A DNA stretch of 64,000 bases from Actinomadura meyerae (GTDB lineage Bacteria; Actinomycetota; Actinomycetes; Streptosporangiales; Streptosporangiaceae), in the NCBI RefSeq assembly GCF_900188445.1, contig NZ_FZOR01000042.1, positions 1 to 64,000 of the forward strand. The letters are read 5' to 3'. This document shows positions 1 to 7,813 of the stretch, piece by piece. Made by a program: the position numbers and the translations under genes. Below the pieces are notes generated by a model. It worked only from the letters and a program-made list of their open reading frames with translations. It was not told where the DNA came from and did not search any database. Every line of letters begins with the position of its first letter. Position 1 is the stretch's first letter.

Positions 1-536
1 ATACCGAGTTAAACGTGAGACGGACGAGAACATCACCCACGACTCGCCGGCCACGATCCGATTGATCTGCCCAGCAGCTTAATTTAACGGCATTGGTCCA
101 TGATGGACGCTGCCGCATCTCCGCCCGCCCGAGCCAGCGACATCGGAAGTGCCTCGTGATGCACAGCGACCCCCGCCAAGGCGAAGAATCCTGCTCGATG
201 CCGCACTGTGGCCGTCCGTCGTGTTTCCACGTGCGATTGGAGGCGGCCGCACGCGGAAACACGGCGGACACCGGGCGCGATTCCTGCGGCACCCATCTCG
301 CCGAAGTCGTCCAGCAATTGGCGCTGCGCGCACGCGAGCGCCGCAAACGGCCGGCGCGCCTCGTCGTGTACGCCACGGGCGCCCGCGGGCGGGCGAATGA
401 GCCCGGCCCTTTCGACCGGCTCGCGCTCGGCACCATCCCGGTATGAACGTCCGGCGCGGCGGGCCATTGCCCATCGCCGCGCGGCTTCCGATACTGGGCG
501 GGCCATGCCGGACGACGCCGGACGAAAGAGGTCGCC
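1..536. other. Intergenic region, no supported gene
   Basis: I see no convincing protein here. The open frames on both strands have shadow-type composition (Arg/Pro/Ala-rich, no motif) and no ribosome binding site. The one clear structure is the long inverted repeat at 214-269, annotated separately. The left edge may hold the end of an element that starts outside the window. Confidence 0.5.
214..269. repeat. 22-bp imperfect inverted repeat
   Basis: Arms at 214-235 and 248-269 match at 20 of 22 positions and enclose a 12-nt loop. One of the two mismatches would still form a G-U pair in RNA. The core reads CGTGTTTCCACGTGCG against CGCACGCGGAAACACG. No T run follows on either side. It could be a transcription terminator, a leader hairpin of the gene starting at 537, or a remnant of a mobile element end. 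Confidence 0.75.
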
Positions 537-1643
537 ATGGGATTCCAGCTCGGCTTGTTCTCCCCCAACACCGAATCGGGACTGGCGATCACGAAGGCAC
601 CGGAAAGGTGGCACGCGACCTGGGAGAACAATCTGCGGCTCGCCCGGATCGCGGATGAGAGCGGTATCGACTTCCTGCTCCCCGTCGCCCGCTGGACCGA
701 CTGGGGCCCCGACACCGACTTCCACAAGAGCGCCCTCGACCCGCTCGTGTGGGCGTCCGGGCTCCTCGCCCGCACCACGCGGCTCCGCGTGTTCAGCACC
801 GTCCACACCGCGTTCCACCACCCGGTGGTCGCCGCGAAGCAGCTCGCGACCGCCGACCACCTCAGCCAGGGCCGGGTCGGGCTGAACATCGTCGCGGGCT
901 GGCACGCCCCCGAGTACGAGATGTTCGGCCTCACGCTGCCGGACGACCACGACACGCGGTACGCGCTCGCCCAGGAGTGGTGGGACGTCGTCAAGCGCAT
1001 CTGGTCGACCGACGAGCCGTTCGACCACGACGGGCGGTTCTTCAAGCTCCAGCACGTCGTGGGGCGTCCCAAGCCGTTCAACGGGCACAGCCTGCCGGTC
1101 ATCAACGCGGGGTCGTCCAGGCAGGGGCGCTCGTTCGCCGCGCGCAACGCCGACCGCGCGTTCACCGTCGTCGCCGGGCCGGAGGACGGCGCCGAGATCG
1201 TGCGGGCCATCCGCGCGGAGGCCGCGTCCTACGGCCGGAAGGTCGGCGTCTTCACGCTCGGGCACGTCGTGTGCCGGCCGACCAGGAGCGAGGCGGAGGA
1301 CTTCCTGCGCTACTACGCCGACGAGCAGGCCGACTGGCCCGCCGTCGATGAGGTGATGCGGCTGCAGGGCCTGCACGCGCAGTCGTTCACGCCGGAGATG
1401 CTCCAGATCTACCGGGACAGGTTCGCCGCCGGCCACGGCAGCTGCCCGCTGGTCGGCGACCCCGACGACGTGGCGGACGGCCTCGCGGAGTTCGCGCGTG
1501 CGGGCTTTGACGGTATCGCTCTGTCGCTCCTCAATTACGCTGATGAACTGGGCTACTTCGCCGCCGAGGTCATGCCTCGGTTGAGGACGCGAGGTGTCCT
1601 GCCCATCGACCGTCCCGAACCGGCTCCCTCCACATGCACATGA
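537..1643 (+). CDS. LLM class flavin-dependent oxidoreductase
   Basis: A 368-residue protein of the luciferase-like monooxygenase superfamily (TIM-barrel fold, reduced FMN from a partner reductase). It starts with the usual beta-1 segment (MGFQLGLFSPN) and has the alkane-sulfonate/pyrimidine monooxygenase signatures: an ARIADESGIDFLLPVARW stretch near residue 40, LGRVGLNIV-type strand (QGRVGLNIVAGWH) near residue 115, and a NAGSSRQGRSFAARNAD phosphate-loop-like motif near residue 190. This places it with RutA/SfnG-like enzymes that oxidatively open rings or cleave C-S bonds; the real substrate is unknown. An AGAGG site lies 5 nt before the ATG. The AraC regulator start overlaps its last codons by 10 bp, so the two are probably co-transcribed and the regulator may sense the substrate. 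No flavin reductase gene is adjacent. Confidence 0.93.
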   Translation: MGFQLGLFSPNTESGLAITKAPERWHATWENNLRLARIADESGIDFLLPVARWTDWGPDTDFHKSALDPLVWASGLLARTTRLRVFSTVHTAFHHPVVAAKQLATADHLSQGRVGLNIVAGWHAPEYEMFGLTLPDDHDTRYALAQEWWDVVKRIWSTDEPFDHDGRFFKLQHVVGRPKPFNGHSLPVINAGSSRQGRSFAARNADRAFTVVAGPEDGAEIVRAIRAEAASYGRKVGVFTLGHVVCRPTRSEAEDFLRYYADEQADWPAVDEVMRLQGLHAQSFTPEMLQIYRDRFAAGHGSCPLVGDPDDVADGLAEFARAGFDGIALSLLNYADELGYFAAEVMPRLRTRGVLPIDRPEPAPSTCT

Positions 1644-2656
1644 CTCTTACCGATACCTCGCCCGATACCTCGCCCACCTCGCCGCCACTGTCCGCCTACC
1701 AGCGCGTCAGCAGCTCGGACATCGACGTTCTGCACGACTCGGTCGAACCGTTCGCCGTGGGCCACGACCTCCAGGCCCGCGCACCGGACGCCCGCCTGGA
1801 CGGTGCCGTCAACGCCCTCGCCTTAGGTGCGGTCAACCTGGTCTGGGTGCGCTACGGGGGCAGCGGGGTCATCGTCGACACACCACCGACGGAAGGCCAC
1901 TTCGCCTTGTGCGCGCCCATGGCACCGATGGGCGTCGAGTACCGGTCCTCGCACCACAACGACGTCGCCGGCGGCAGCCTGGTGCTGTCCCATGACGAGG
2001 CGATGCGCATGACGCCGCATCCGACGCTGGGCTGCCTCGTCATCGCCACGAGCACGGGACGGCTCGCCGACCACCTCGCCTCCCACCTCGGGCGTCCCTA
2101 CACCGCGCCGCTGCGCTTCCACCGGGTCGGCAGGCCCGCGATCGCGCCGGCCTCGATCGTGGAGCGCACCTGGCGGCACGTGTGCGACGTCCTCGACCAT
2201 GCGACGGGCCGGGGCGGGCTGCACCCGATGGCCGCGCGCACGCTGGAGGAGTCGCTGCTCACCGCCATCCTGCTGGGCCTGCCGCACACGGCCACCGAAT
2301 GCCTCGCCGAGCCGCCCGCGCGGTCCCCGCACCATCTCGCCGGCACCATCCGCGAGTGGGTGGAGCACCACCACCACCGCCCCATCGGCGTCACCGACAT
2401 CGCGGCCGCCGTGGGCATCAGCGTCCGCCAGCTCCAGGCGATCTGCCAGGACCAGTGGGGTCTCACCCCCACCCAGCTCCTGCGCGGGGTCAGGCTCGAC
2501 CACGCGCGCGCGGCGCTCAGCGTGGCGCAGCGCGGGCCCGGCACGGTCGCGGACGTCGCCAGGGCCGCCGGCTACTTCCATATGAGCCGGTTCGCCGCCC
2601 ATTACAAGCAGCGCTTCGGCGAGACGCCGACGCACACGCTCAAGCGCATCGGCTGA
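1634..2656 (+). CDS. AraC family transcriptional regulator
   Basis: A 340-residue DNA-binding regulator. Residues about 25-200 look like the AraC-binding-like domain (PF14525 type) found in NahR/XylS-like actinobacterial regulators, with no obvious effector residues. Residues about 235-340 form the double helix-turn-helix: the first helix pair around VTDIAAAVGISVRQLQAICQ, the second around VADVARAAGYFHMSRFAAHYKQRFGETP, which is the diagnostic AraC C-terminal signature. The first ATG overlaps the oxidoreductase stop by 10 bp; a second ATG two codons later is equally possible. Coupling suggests it controls the upstream oxidoreductase or its pathway. The downstream gene is convergent. Confidence 0.93.
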   Translation: MHMTLTDTSPDTSPTSPPLSAYQRVSSSDIDVLHDSVEPFAVGHDLQARAPDARLDGAVNALALGAVNLVWVRYGGSGVIVDTPPTEGHFALCAPMAPMGVEYRSSHHNDVAGGSLVLSHDEAMRMTPHPTLGCLVIATSTGRLADHLASHLGRPYTAPLRFHRVGRPAIAPASIVERTWRHVCDVLDHATGRGGLHPMAARTLEESLLTAILLGLPHTATECLAEPPARSPHHLAGTIREWVEHHHHRPIGVTDIAAAVGISVRQLQAICQDQWGLTPTQLLRGVRLDHARAALSVAQRGPGTVADVARAAGYFHMSRFAAHYKQRFGETPTHTLKRIG

Positions 2657-2667
2657 GCCGCTCCCCA

Positions 2668-2745
2668 GCCGCACAGACCGCCTCAGCGCCGCACAGACCA
2701 GCTCAGCACCGCGCGGGGCCGTTCAGACCGCGCGGGGCCGTTCAG
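2668..2745. repeat. Four-unit tandem repeat between convergent genes
   Basis: Two 20-bp units (2668-2687 and 2688-2707, 18/20 identical, GCCGCACAGACCGCCTCAGC type) are followed directly by two identical 19-bp units (2708-2726 and 2727-2745, ACCGCGCGGGGCCGTTCAG). The two pairs are themselves related. The last unit runs over the stop codon of the CapA gene on the minus strand. It looks like replication-slippage expansion. Confidence 0.85.
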
Positions 2746-3842
2746 GACGTCGGGCTCGCCGACAGGCCCGTGCAGCCGCGCAGGCCGTTCCACCGCTTGA
2801 GCTCCGTCCGGGCGGCGGCGCCCTTCATGGGGATGGGAAGGCCGCCGCTGATCTGGGCAGGGCTCCACTTGTCCTTGGTGACCTTGCCGTCCTGCACCTT
2901 CAGGAACAGCACACCGGACTTCGCCGTCTGGCCGTTGGCGGAGTAGAACACGAAATTGCCCATGCCGTAGTGGACGTAGGCGTTGTCCATGTAGCCGCCG
3001 CCCAGCGGGATGTGCGCATGGCCGCCCACGATGATGTCGGCACCGGCCTCAACGAGCTGCCGGGCGAGTTCCTTCTGGCGCGGCAGCGGGCACGGCTGAA
3101 GCTCGGCGCCCCAGTGCAGGTGGACGATGACGACGTCCGCGCCCTTGCGCGCCTCCTTCACCGCCTGCACCATCCGCGGGACGTTCTTGGCCGAGGCGAG
3201 ACCACCCTTGGTGTCGGTGGCCGTCCACGCCTGGATCAGGTTGTCGTCCAGCACCTGCGTGGCGCCGACGACGGCGAGCTTGTTGCCCTTCACCGTGACG
3301 CGGTACGGCTTGAAGGCGTCGTCCGCGTCCTTGCCGATGCCGACGACCGGGAAGCCCGTCCGCTTGATGGCGGCCAGGGAGTCGCGCAGGCCGCCCTCCA
3401 TGTAGTCCATGCCGTGGTTGTTCGCCATGGAGACGACGTCCACCCCGGCGGCCTTCAGCGCCTTGAACGCGGTCGCCGGGGCCCGGAAGGTGAACTGCTT
3501 GCCGGGCGCGGGCGTACCACCGGTCGTGATGGCGGTTTCGAGGTTGAGCATGGTGAAGTCGGCGGCGCGCAGCTGCCTGGCCACCGGGCCGAGCGCCGTG
3601 GACGGGTTGCCCAGCCGGCCGCGGAGCTGCCCCTCGAAGTGGGTGTCGCCGCCGAACGCGATGACGATCGGCTCCTTCGCCGGCGCCGCGGGCTTGGTGC
3701 TCCCGCCCCCTCCGGTACCGGACGTCGCGGGCGGCGGCGCGTCGCCCTCCGCCTCGGAGCCGCCCGAGCCGCCGCACGCCGCGGCCGTCACGGCGGCCCC
3801 GACCAGGACCGCGACCACCGCCGCCTTCCCCCGCCTGCTCAT
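2742..3842 (-). CDS. CapA family lipoprotein (PgsA/CapA metallophosphatase-like)
   Basis: A 366-residue exported protein. The chosen ATG follows a GGAGG site closely and gives a lipoprotein signal (MSRRGK, hydrophobic stretch, TAAAC with lipid-acceptor Cys at residue 23); the longer frame adds 30 unlikely residues. After a Gly/Pro/Thr-rich linker comes the CapA (PF09587) calcineurin-like fold with its metal-site motifs AFGGDTHFEG, NLETAITT, MANNHGMDY, HLHWGAE and GGHAHIPLG. Family members assist poly-gamma-glutamate or capsule handling, or act as surface phosphatases; no capsule synthesis genes are adjacent, so a stand-alone envelope role is more likely. It is transcribed away from the candidate small RNA at 3937-4073. 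Confidence 0.92.
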   Translation of the reverse strand: MSRRGKAAVVAVLVGAAVTAAACGGSGGSEAEGDAPPPATSGTGGGGSTKPAAPAKEPIVIAFGGDTHFEGQLRGRLGNPSTALGPVARQLRAADFTMLNLETAITTGGTPAPGKQFTFRAPATAFKALKAAGVDVVSMANNHGMDYMEGGLRDSLAAIKRTGFPVVGIGKDADDAFKPYRVTVKGNKLAVVGATQVLDDNLIQAWTATDTKGGLASAKNVPRMVQAVKEARKGADVVIVHLHWGAELQPCPLPRQKELARQLVEAGADIIVGGHAHIPLGGGYMDNAYVHYGMGNFVFYSANGQTAKSGVLFLKVQDGKVTKDKWSPAQISGGLPIPMKGAAARTELKRWNGLRGCTGLSASPTS

Positions 3843-3936
3843 CGCCTCGCCTCCGTCCGGCCCAGTCGACCTGCTGGGTCGGCCAAGCATGCCATGAGCG
3901 GGGGACCGGGCAGCCAAAGGCGAACGATTCATTATC

Positions 3937-3966
3937 TTGAACCGGTCGTATCTATGGCGTTAGATT
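3937..3966 (+). promoter_or_regulatory. Sigma-70-type promoter
   Basis: TTGAAC at 3937-3942 and TAGATT at 3961-3966 are 18 bp apart (17 bp if TTAGAT is used). This is one of the best housekeeping-type promoters in the window. Transcription would start near 3973 and run rightwards into the structured stretch. Confidence 0.6.
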
Positions 3967-3972
3967 GAGCCG

Positions 3973-4076
3973 ACCGCGACGCGGTCCACGGTCCATCACC
4001 AGAGGGACGGCACGGCCTCGAGCCGCCTCTCACCCATGAAGCGGCCGGGTGGCCTCCCCCGCCCGGCCGCTTCCTT
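3973..4076 (+). ncRNA. Candidate small RNA or leader/attenuator
   Basis: Between the promoter at 3937-3966 and the hairpin at 4038-4073 lie about 65 nt that can fold into three small stems: GACCGC/GCGGTC around a 3-nt loop, GTCC/GGAC, and CGGC/GCCG. The final hairpin has perfect 12-bp arms and is followed by CTTTG. The layout promoter-structure-terminator suits either an independent RNA of about 100 nt or a terminating leader (riboswitch or attenuator) for the molybdopterin oxidoreductase starting at 4206. I do not recognise a known riboswitch consensus. Confidence 0.4.
4038..4073 (+). terminator. Strong intrinsic-type hairpin
   Basis: Perfect 12-bp arms (GAAGCGGCCGGG and CCCGGCCGCTTC) with a 12-nt loop, followed by CTTTG. 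It ends the candidate RNA described above. Confidence 0.65.
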
Positions 4077-4205
4077 TGCGCGCCTTCCTTCGAGCACCGC
4101 CCGCCTGACCTCCCGCGTCAGGGCGATGCCCGGGGTCGGCCATGGCGCGTTAAGGACTCACCGGTCATCATGGGACAACGGTCCCGTTTGACAAGGAGTG
4201 CCTCG

Positions 4206-6440
4206 ATGGGCGACCGCACAGCGTTCCGCACCTGTCCTCTTTGCGAAGCCCTGTGCGGGCTGGAACTGACCCTGGACGACACGGGAGCGGTGACCCGCGT
4301 ACGCGGCGACGCCCAGGACCCGTTCAGCAAGGGCTTCATCTGCCCCAAGGGCGCGACCCTCGGCAGCCTGGACGGAGACCCCGACCGCCTGGCGGAGCCC
4401 CTCGTCAACGGCGAAACGACCGGATGGGACGAGGCGTTCGAGGCCGTCCGCCGGGGTCTCGCGGGCGTCATCGAGCGGCACGGGCGCGACGCCGTCGCCG
4501 TCTACATCGGCAACCCGACCGCGCACTCGATCGCCGGACCGCTGTACGTCGCCGCCATCGTGAAGGCGCTCGGCACCCGGAACCTGTTCACGGCCAGCAC
4601 CGCCGACCAGATGCCCAAGCACGTCTCCTGCGGCCACATGTTCGGCGACCCCCTGGCGATCCCCGTCCCGGACCTCGACCGCACCGACCACCTCCTCATG
4701 CTGGGCGCGAACCCGCTCGAGTCGAACGGCAGCCTGGCCTCGGCCCCCGACTTCCCCGGGCGGCTCAAGGCGATCCAGGCGCGCGGGGGCAAGGTCACCG
4801 TCGTCGACCCGCGCCGCACACGGACGGCCGCGCTCGCCGACGAGCACCTGTTCATCCGCCCGGGGACGGACGCGTTCTTCCTCATGGCACTCGTCCACAC
4901 CCTGTTCGCCGAGGACCTCGTCGCGTCCCCCGAGCACCTGGCCGGACGCGTCAACGGCCTGGACGACCTGCGCGCCCTCGCCCGGGACTTCGCGCCGGAG
5001 CGGGTCGCGGACGCCACCGGCATCCCGGCGGAGGCCATCCGGCGGACGGCCCGCGAACTGGCCGGAGCCGGACGCGCCGCCGTCTACGGGCGCATCGGGA
5101 CCTGCACGCAGGCGTACGGGACGCTCAACAGCTGGCTCGTGGACGCCCTGAACGTCCTCACCGGCAACCTCGACCGGGAGGGCGGCGCGATGTTCCCGCG
5201 TCCCGCCCACATGCCCGTGTACCGGCGCAAGAAGAAGCCGTTCACGACCGGGCGGTGGCGCAGCCGCGTCCGCTCGCTGCCCGAGGTCAACGGGGAGCTG
5301 CCGGTCGCCACGCTCGCCGACGAGCTGGAGACCCCCGGCGAGGGGCGGATCAGGGCGCTGATCACGATCGGCGGGAACCCGGCGCTGTCGGCCCCGAACG
5401 CCGCCCGGCTGGACGGCGCGCTCGCCGGGCTGGAGTTCATGGTGAGCGTCGACCCGTACCTGAACGAGACGACCCGGCACGCGCACGTGGTGCTGCCGCC
5501 GCCGCGCCCGGCGCAGACGCCGCACTACGACATCGCGCTGACCGGGCTCGCCGTCCGCGACTACGCGCGCTACTCGCCGCCCGTCGTGCCGCTGCCGGAG
5601 GGACGCCCGAGCGAGGCCGAGCTGCTCGCCCGCCTCGCCATGGTCGCCGCCGGGACCGACGGCGACCCCGCCGCCCTCGACGAGATGATCATCACTTCGA
5701 CGCTGGCGAAGGCCACGGCGCTGCCGGGCTCCCCGGTGCACGGCCGCGAGCCGGACGAGCTGCGCAAGATGCTCGACAGCGGCACGCCCACCGAGCAGCG
5801 GCTCGACATGATGCTGCGCCTCGGCCCCTACGGCGACGGCTTCGGCGCCGACCCGTCCGGCCTCACGCTCACAAGGCTGCGCACCGAGCACCCGCACGGC
5901 ATCGACCTGGGCGCCCTCAAGCCGCGCCTGGACGAGGTGCTCTGCACGACGTCCGGACGGGTCGAGCTGTGCCCGTCCACGTTCGCCGCCGACGTCGACC
6001 GGCTGCACGCGGCGCTGAACACCCCGCAGAGCGAGGGCTTCGTGCTGATCGGCCGCCGCCACCTGCGCTCCAACAACAGCTGGCTGCACAACGTCCCCGA
6101 ACTGGTGCGCGGCTCCAACACCTGCACGCTCCAGCTCAACCCCGCCGACGCCGACCGTATCGGCGTCACCGCGGGCGGCACCGTCCGCGTCACGTCGCGC
6201 ACGGGCACCGTGGAGGCCGTGGCCGAACCGACCGACACCGTCATGCCCGGCGTCGTCAGCCTGCCCCACGGATGGGGTCACGACCGCCCCGGGACACGTA
6301 CCGCCGTCGCGCAGAAGCACGCGGGCGTCAACGTCAACGCCGTCACCGACGAGCAGGAGATCGACCCGCTGTCGGGCAACGCGGTCTTCAACGGCGTCCC
6401 CGTCACTCTGGAGGCGGTCACCCCCGCACCGGTGCTCTGA
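4206..6440 (+). CDS. Molybdopterin-dependent oxidoreductase (formate dehydrogenase/nitrate reductase-like)
   Basis: A 744-residue member of the DMSO-reductase superfamily. The second ATG is chosen because AAGGAG lies 7 nt upstream; the first would begin at 4170. The N-terminus binds a 4Fe-4S cluster (Cys10, Cys13, Cys17 and Cys46, the last in FICPKG). The central domains carry bis-MGD motifs such as MLGANPLESNG and VVDPRRTRTAALADEHLFIRPGTD. The C-terminal molydop-binding domain (about 610-740) has LIGRRHLRSNNSWLHN and VSLPHGWGHDRPG. There is no twin-arginine signal, so it is cytoplasmic. Electron donor and substrate are unknown; the metal-ligand residue cannot be assigned with confidence. The next gene, a Rieske-type membrane protein 104 bp downstream, is a plausible electron partner. 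Confidence 0.93.
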   Translation: MGDRTAFRTCPLCEALCGLELTLDDTGAVTRVRGDAQDPFSKGFICPKGATLGSLDGDPDRLAEPLVNGETTGWDEAFEAVRRGLAGVIERHGRDAVAVYIGNPTAHSIAGPLYVAAIVKALGTRNLFTASTADQMPKHVSCGHMFGDPLAIPVPDLDRTDHLLMLGANPLESNGSLASAPDFPGRLKAIQARGGKVTVVDPRRTRTAALADEHLFIRPGTDAFFLMALVHTLFAEDLVASPEHLAGRVNGLDDLRALARDFAPERVADATGIPAEAIRRTARELAGAGRAAVYGRIGTCTQAYGTLNSWLVDALNVLTGNLDREGGAMFPRPAHMPVYRRKKKPFTTGRWRSRVRSLPEVNGELPVATLADELETPGEGRIRALITIGGNPALSAPNAARLDGALAGLEFMVSVDPYLNETTRHAHVVLPPPRPAQTPHYDIALTGLAVRDYARYSPPVVPLPEGRPSEAELLARLAMVAAGTDGDPAALDEMIITSTLAKATALPGSPVHGREPDELRKMLDSGTPTEQRLDMMLRLGPYGDGFGADPSGLTLTRLRTEHPHGIDLGALKPRLDEVLCTTSGRVELCPSTFAADVDRLHAALNTPQSEGFVLIGRRHLRSNNSWLHNVPELVRGSNTCTLQLNPADADRIGVTAGGTVRVTSRTGTVEAVAEPTDTVMPGVVSLPHGWGHDRPGTRTAVAQKHAGVNVNAVTDEQEIDPLSGNAVFNGVPVTLEAVTPAPVL

Positions 6441-6544
6441 CCCCGTTGTTTAGCCCCTCCCGGCCGCAGGTAGGTATGACTGGCCGCAGGAGAACGCGAA
6501 AGACTAATGTCGCACCAGGCGTCTCATAGCCGCGGAGGAGGGAC

Positions 6545-7459
6545 ATGCACCGACGGGTGAACATATTCCGGCGCGGGTCCCGGCCACAGGCGGCACCGGG
6601 CTTCGCGGACGCCACCGAGGCGCTGGAGCAGGCGACCGGCTTGGACCGTACCATCCGCGTCCTGTCCAGGGCCGTGCGCCGCACGCTGCGGCCCGGCCCG
6701 GCCAAGGACGCCCTGCACGGCGTCCCCCTCGGCCAGCCCGCCCACCCTCCGCTCACCGACGTGCCCGTCGGCCTGTGGGTCTCCGCCGCCGTCCTCGACC
6801 TCATGCCGGGGACGCGGCGTGCCGCGCAGGCCCTCGTGGCCGCGGGCCTCGCCGGAGCGATCCCGACCGTGCTCACCGGCATCGCCGACTGGGGCTCGCT
6901 GCACCGCGAGCAGCAGCGCGTCGGGCTCGTCCACGCCGCCGGGATGGCCACGACGAGCATGCTGTACTCGGCGTCGCTCCTCGCCCGCTACCAGGGCCGG
7001 GACGGCGCCGGCCGGGCGCTCGGCTTCGCCGGTCTGTCCACGCTGGTCGCGGGCGCCTACCTCGGCGGGCACCTGGCGTTCCGGCAGGCCGCCGGCGCCA
7101 GCCACGCCGACCAGGTCGCCCACCTCGTCCCGCTCGGCTGGCACGACGTGTGCGCCGCCGAGGAGCTGCCGGACGGCTGGCCCGTCACCCGCAGGCTCGG
7201 CTACATCCGGCTGTTCGTGCTGCGGACCGGCGAGGACGTCCACGTCCTCGCCGACCGCTGCAGCCACCTCGCCGGGCCGCTCCACCAGGGCCGCGTCATC
7301 ACCGACGACGAGGCCGACGTCTGCGTCGTCTGCCCCTGGCACGGCAGCACGTTCCGCGTCGCGGACGGCTCGGTCGTGCACGGCCCCGCCACCGCCCGCC
7401 AGCCCGCCTTCGAGACCCGCGTCACCGAAGAGGGCATGCTCCAGGTACGCCCCACCTGA
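6545..7459 (+). CDS. DUF2231 membrane domain fused to Rieske 2Fe-2S domain
   Basis: A 304-residue protein with a very good ribosome site (GGAGGAGGGAC) before the ATG. Residues about 55-185 form a DUF2231-type membrane region with roughly four hydrophobic segments (opening HPPLTDVPVGLWVSAAVLDL). Residues about 205-304 are a Rieske ferredoxin domain: the cluster ligands are in DRCSHLAG and CVVCPWHGSTF, i.e. Cys-X-His then Cys-X2-His. The order places the iron-sulfur domain after the last membrane helix. It probably takes part in membrane-linked electron transfer. Its position downstream of the molybdenum enzyme suggests pairing, although a possible promoter region separates them. Two short direct repeats (GGCCGCAGG) lie upstream. 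Confidence 0.9.
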   Translation: MHRRVNIFRRGSRPQAAPGFADATEALEQATGLDRTIRVLSRAVRRTLRPGPAKDALHGVPLGQPAHPPLTDVPVGLWVSAAVLDLMPGTRRAAQALVAAGLAGAIPTVLTGIADWGSLHREQQRVGLVHAAGMATTSMLYSASLLARYQGRDGAGRALGFAGLSTLVAGAYLGGHLAFRQAAGASHADQVAHLVPLGWHDVCAAEELPDGWPVTRRLGYIRLFVLRTGEDVHVLADRCSHLAGPLHQGRVITDDEADVCVVCPWHGSTFRVADGSVVHGPATARQPAFETRVTEEGMLQVRPT

Positions 7460-7487
7460 CCCGCACGCCCGAGCCCCCGCGGCCGGG

Positions 7488-7724
7488 CTAGCCCGTCTCG
7501 CCGCGCTCCGTGGTGACGGGGTGCTCCACCAGGGCCAGCACCCGGCTCGACATGAAGCGCGCCGTCCGGACGGGGGTACCGGTACGGGTGACCTCGGTGA
7601 CCTCCACGACGCCGCGCCTGGTCGCGATCTCCACGCGGCGGCCGGCACGGCTGGCCGTGACCTCGTACGTCCGCGTTCCGTCGCCCCCGGCGTCGACCAC
7701 GATCTCGACCCTGTCGCCCTTCAT
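7488..7724 (-). CDS. Small conserved-looking protein, function unknown
   Basis: A 78-residue protein whose ATG has GGAGG 9 nt upstream, the best start in the frame; codons continue open further upstream but without a ribosome site. It is rich in beta-type alternation and charged residues (start MKGDRVEIVVDAGG, end VEHPVTTERGETG) and has no Cys, signal or membrane segment. I do not recognise the family. Its upstream region holds two overlapping palindromes (7744-7766), one of which resembles an actinobacterial SOS box, so it may be under repression. It is convergent with the Rieske gene. Confidence 0.7.
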   Translation of the reverse strand: MKGDRVEIVVDAGGDGTRTYEVTASRAGRRVEIATRRGVVEVTEVTRTGTPVRTARFMSSRVLALVEHPVTTERGETG

Positions 7725-7743
7725 CCGCGCGAACCTCCGGTAG

Positions 7744-7766
7744 TCGAACGTATATTCGACATATAC
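7744..7766. promoter_or_regulatory. Two overlapping palindromes, candidate operator (SOS-box-like)
   Basis: TCGAACGTATATTCGA (7744-7759) differs by one base from the actinobacterial LexA consensus TCGAAC-N4-GTTCGA. Overlapping it, GTATAT-TCGAC-ATATAC (7750-7766) is a perfect 6-bp inverted repeat. Both lie 20-42 bp upstream of the small gene ending at 7488. Confidence 0.5.
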
Positions 7767-7813
7767 CCGAAATACCGGGCAGCGAATCCCGCGCCGGGGC
7801 TCGAAAACGCTGG

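Larger units (their letters stand above)
3843..4205. other. Intergenic region with promoter and structured RNA candidate
   Basis: This 363-bp gap separates two divergent genes. It holds a good plus-strand promoter (3937-3966), several small stems and a strong hairpin (4038-4073), then about 130 bp with no further structure before the molybdopterin oxidoreductase. I see no protein gene. Confidence 0.6.

Noticed and set aside
84..1436. 450-codon minus-strand frame over the first 1.4 kb
   Set aside because: It is antisense to the LLM oxidoreductase and has no recognisable sequence.
4158..6320. 720-codon open frame antisense to the molybdopterin oxidoreductase
   Set aside because: Arg/Gly/Val/Asp-rich shadow composition with no motif; the plus-strand enzyme is unmistakable.
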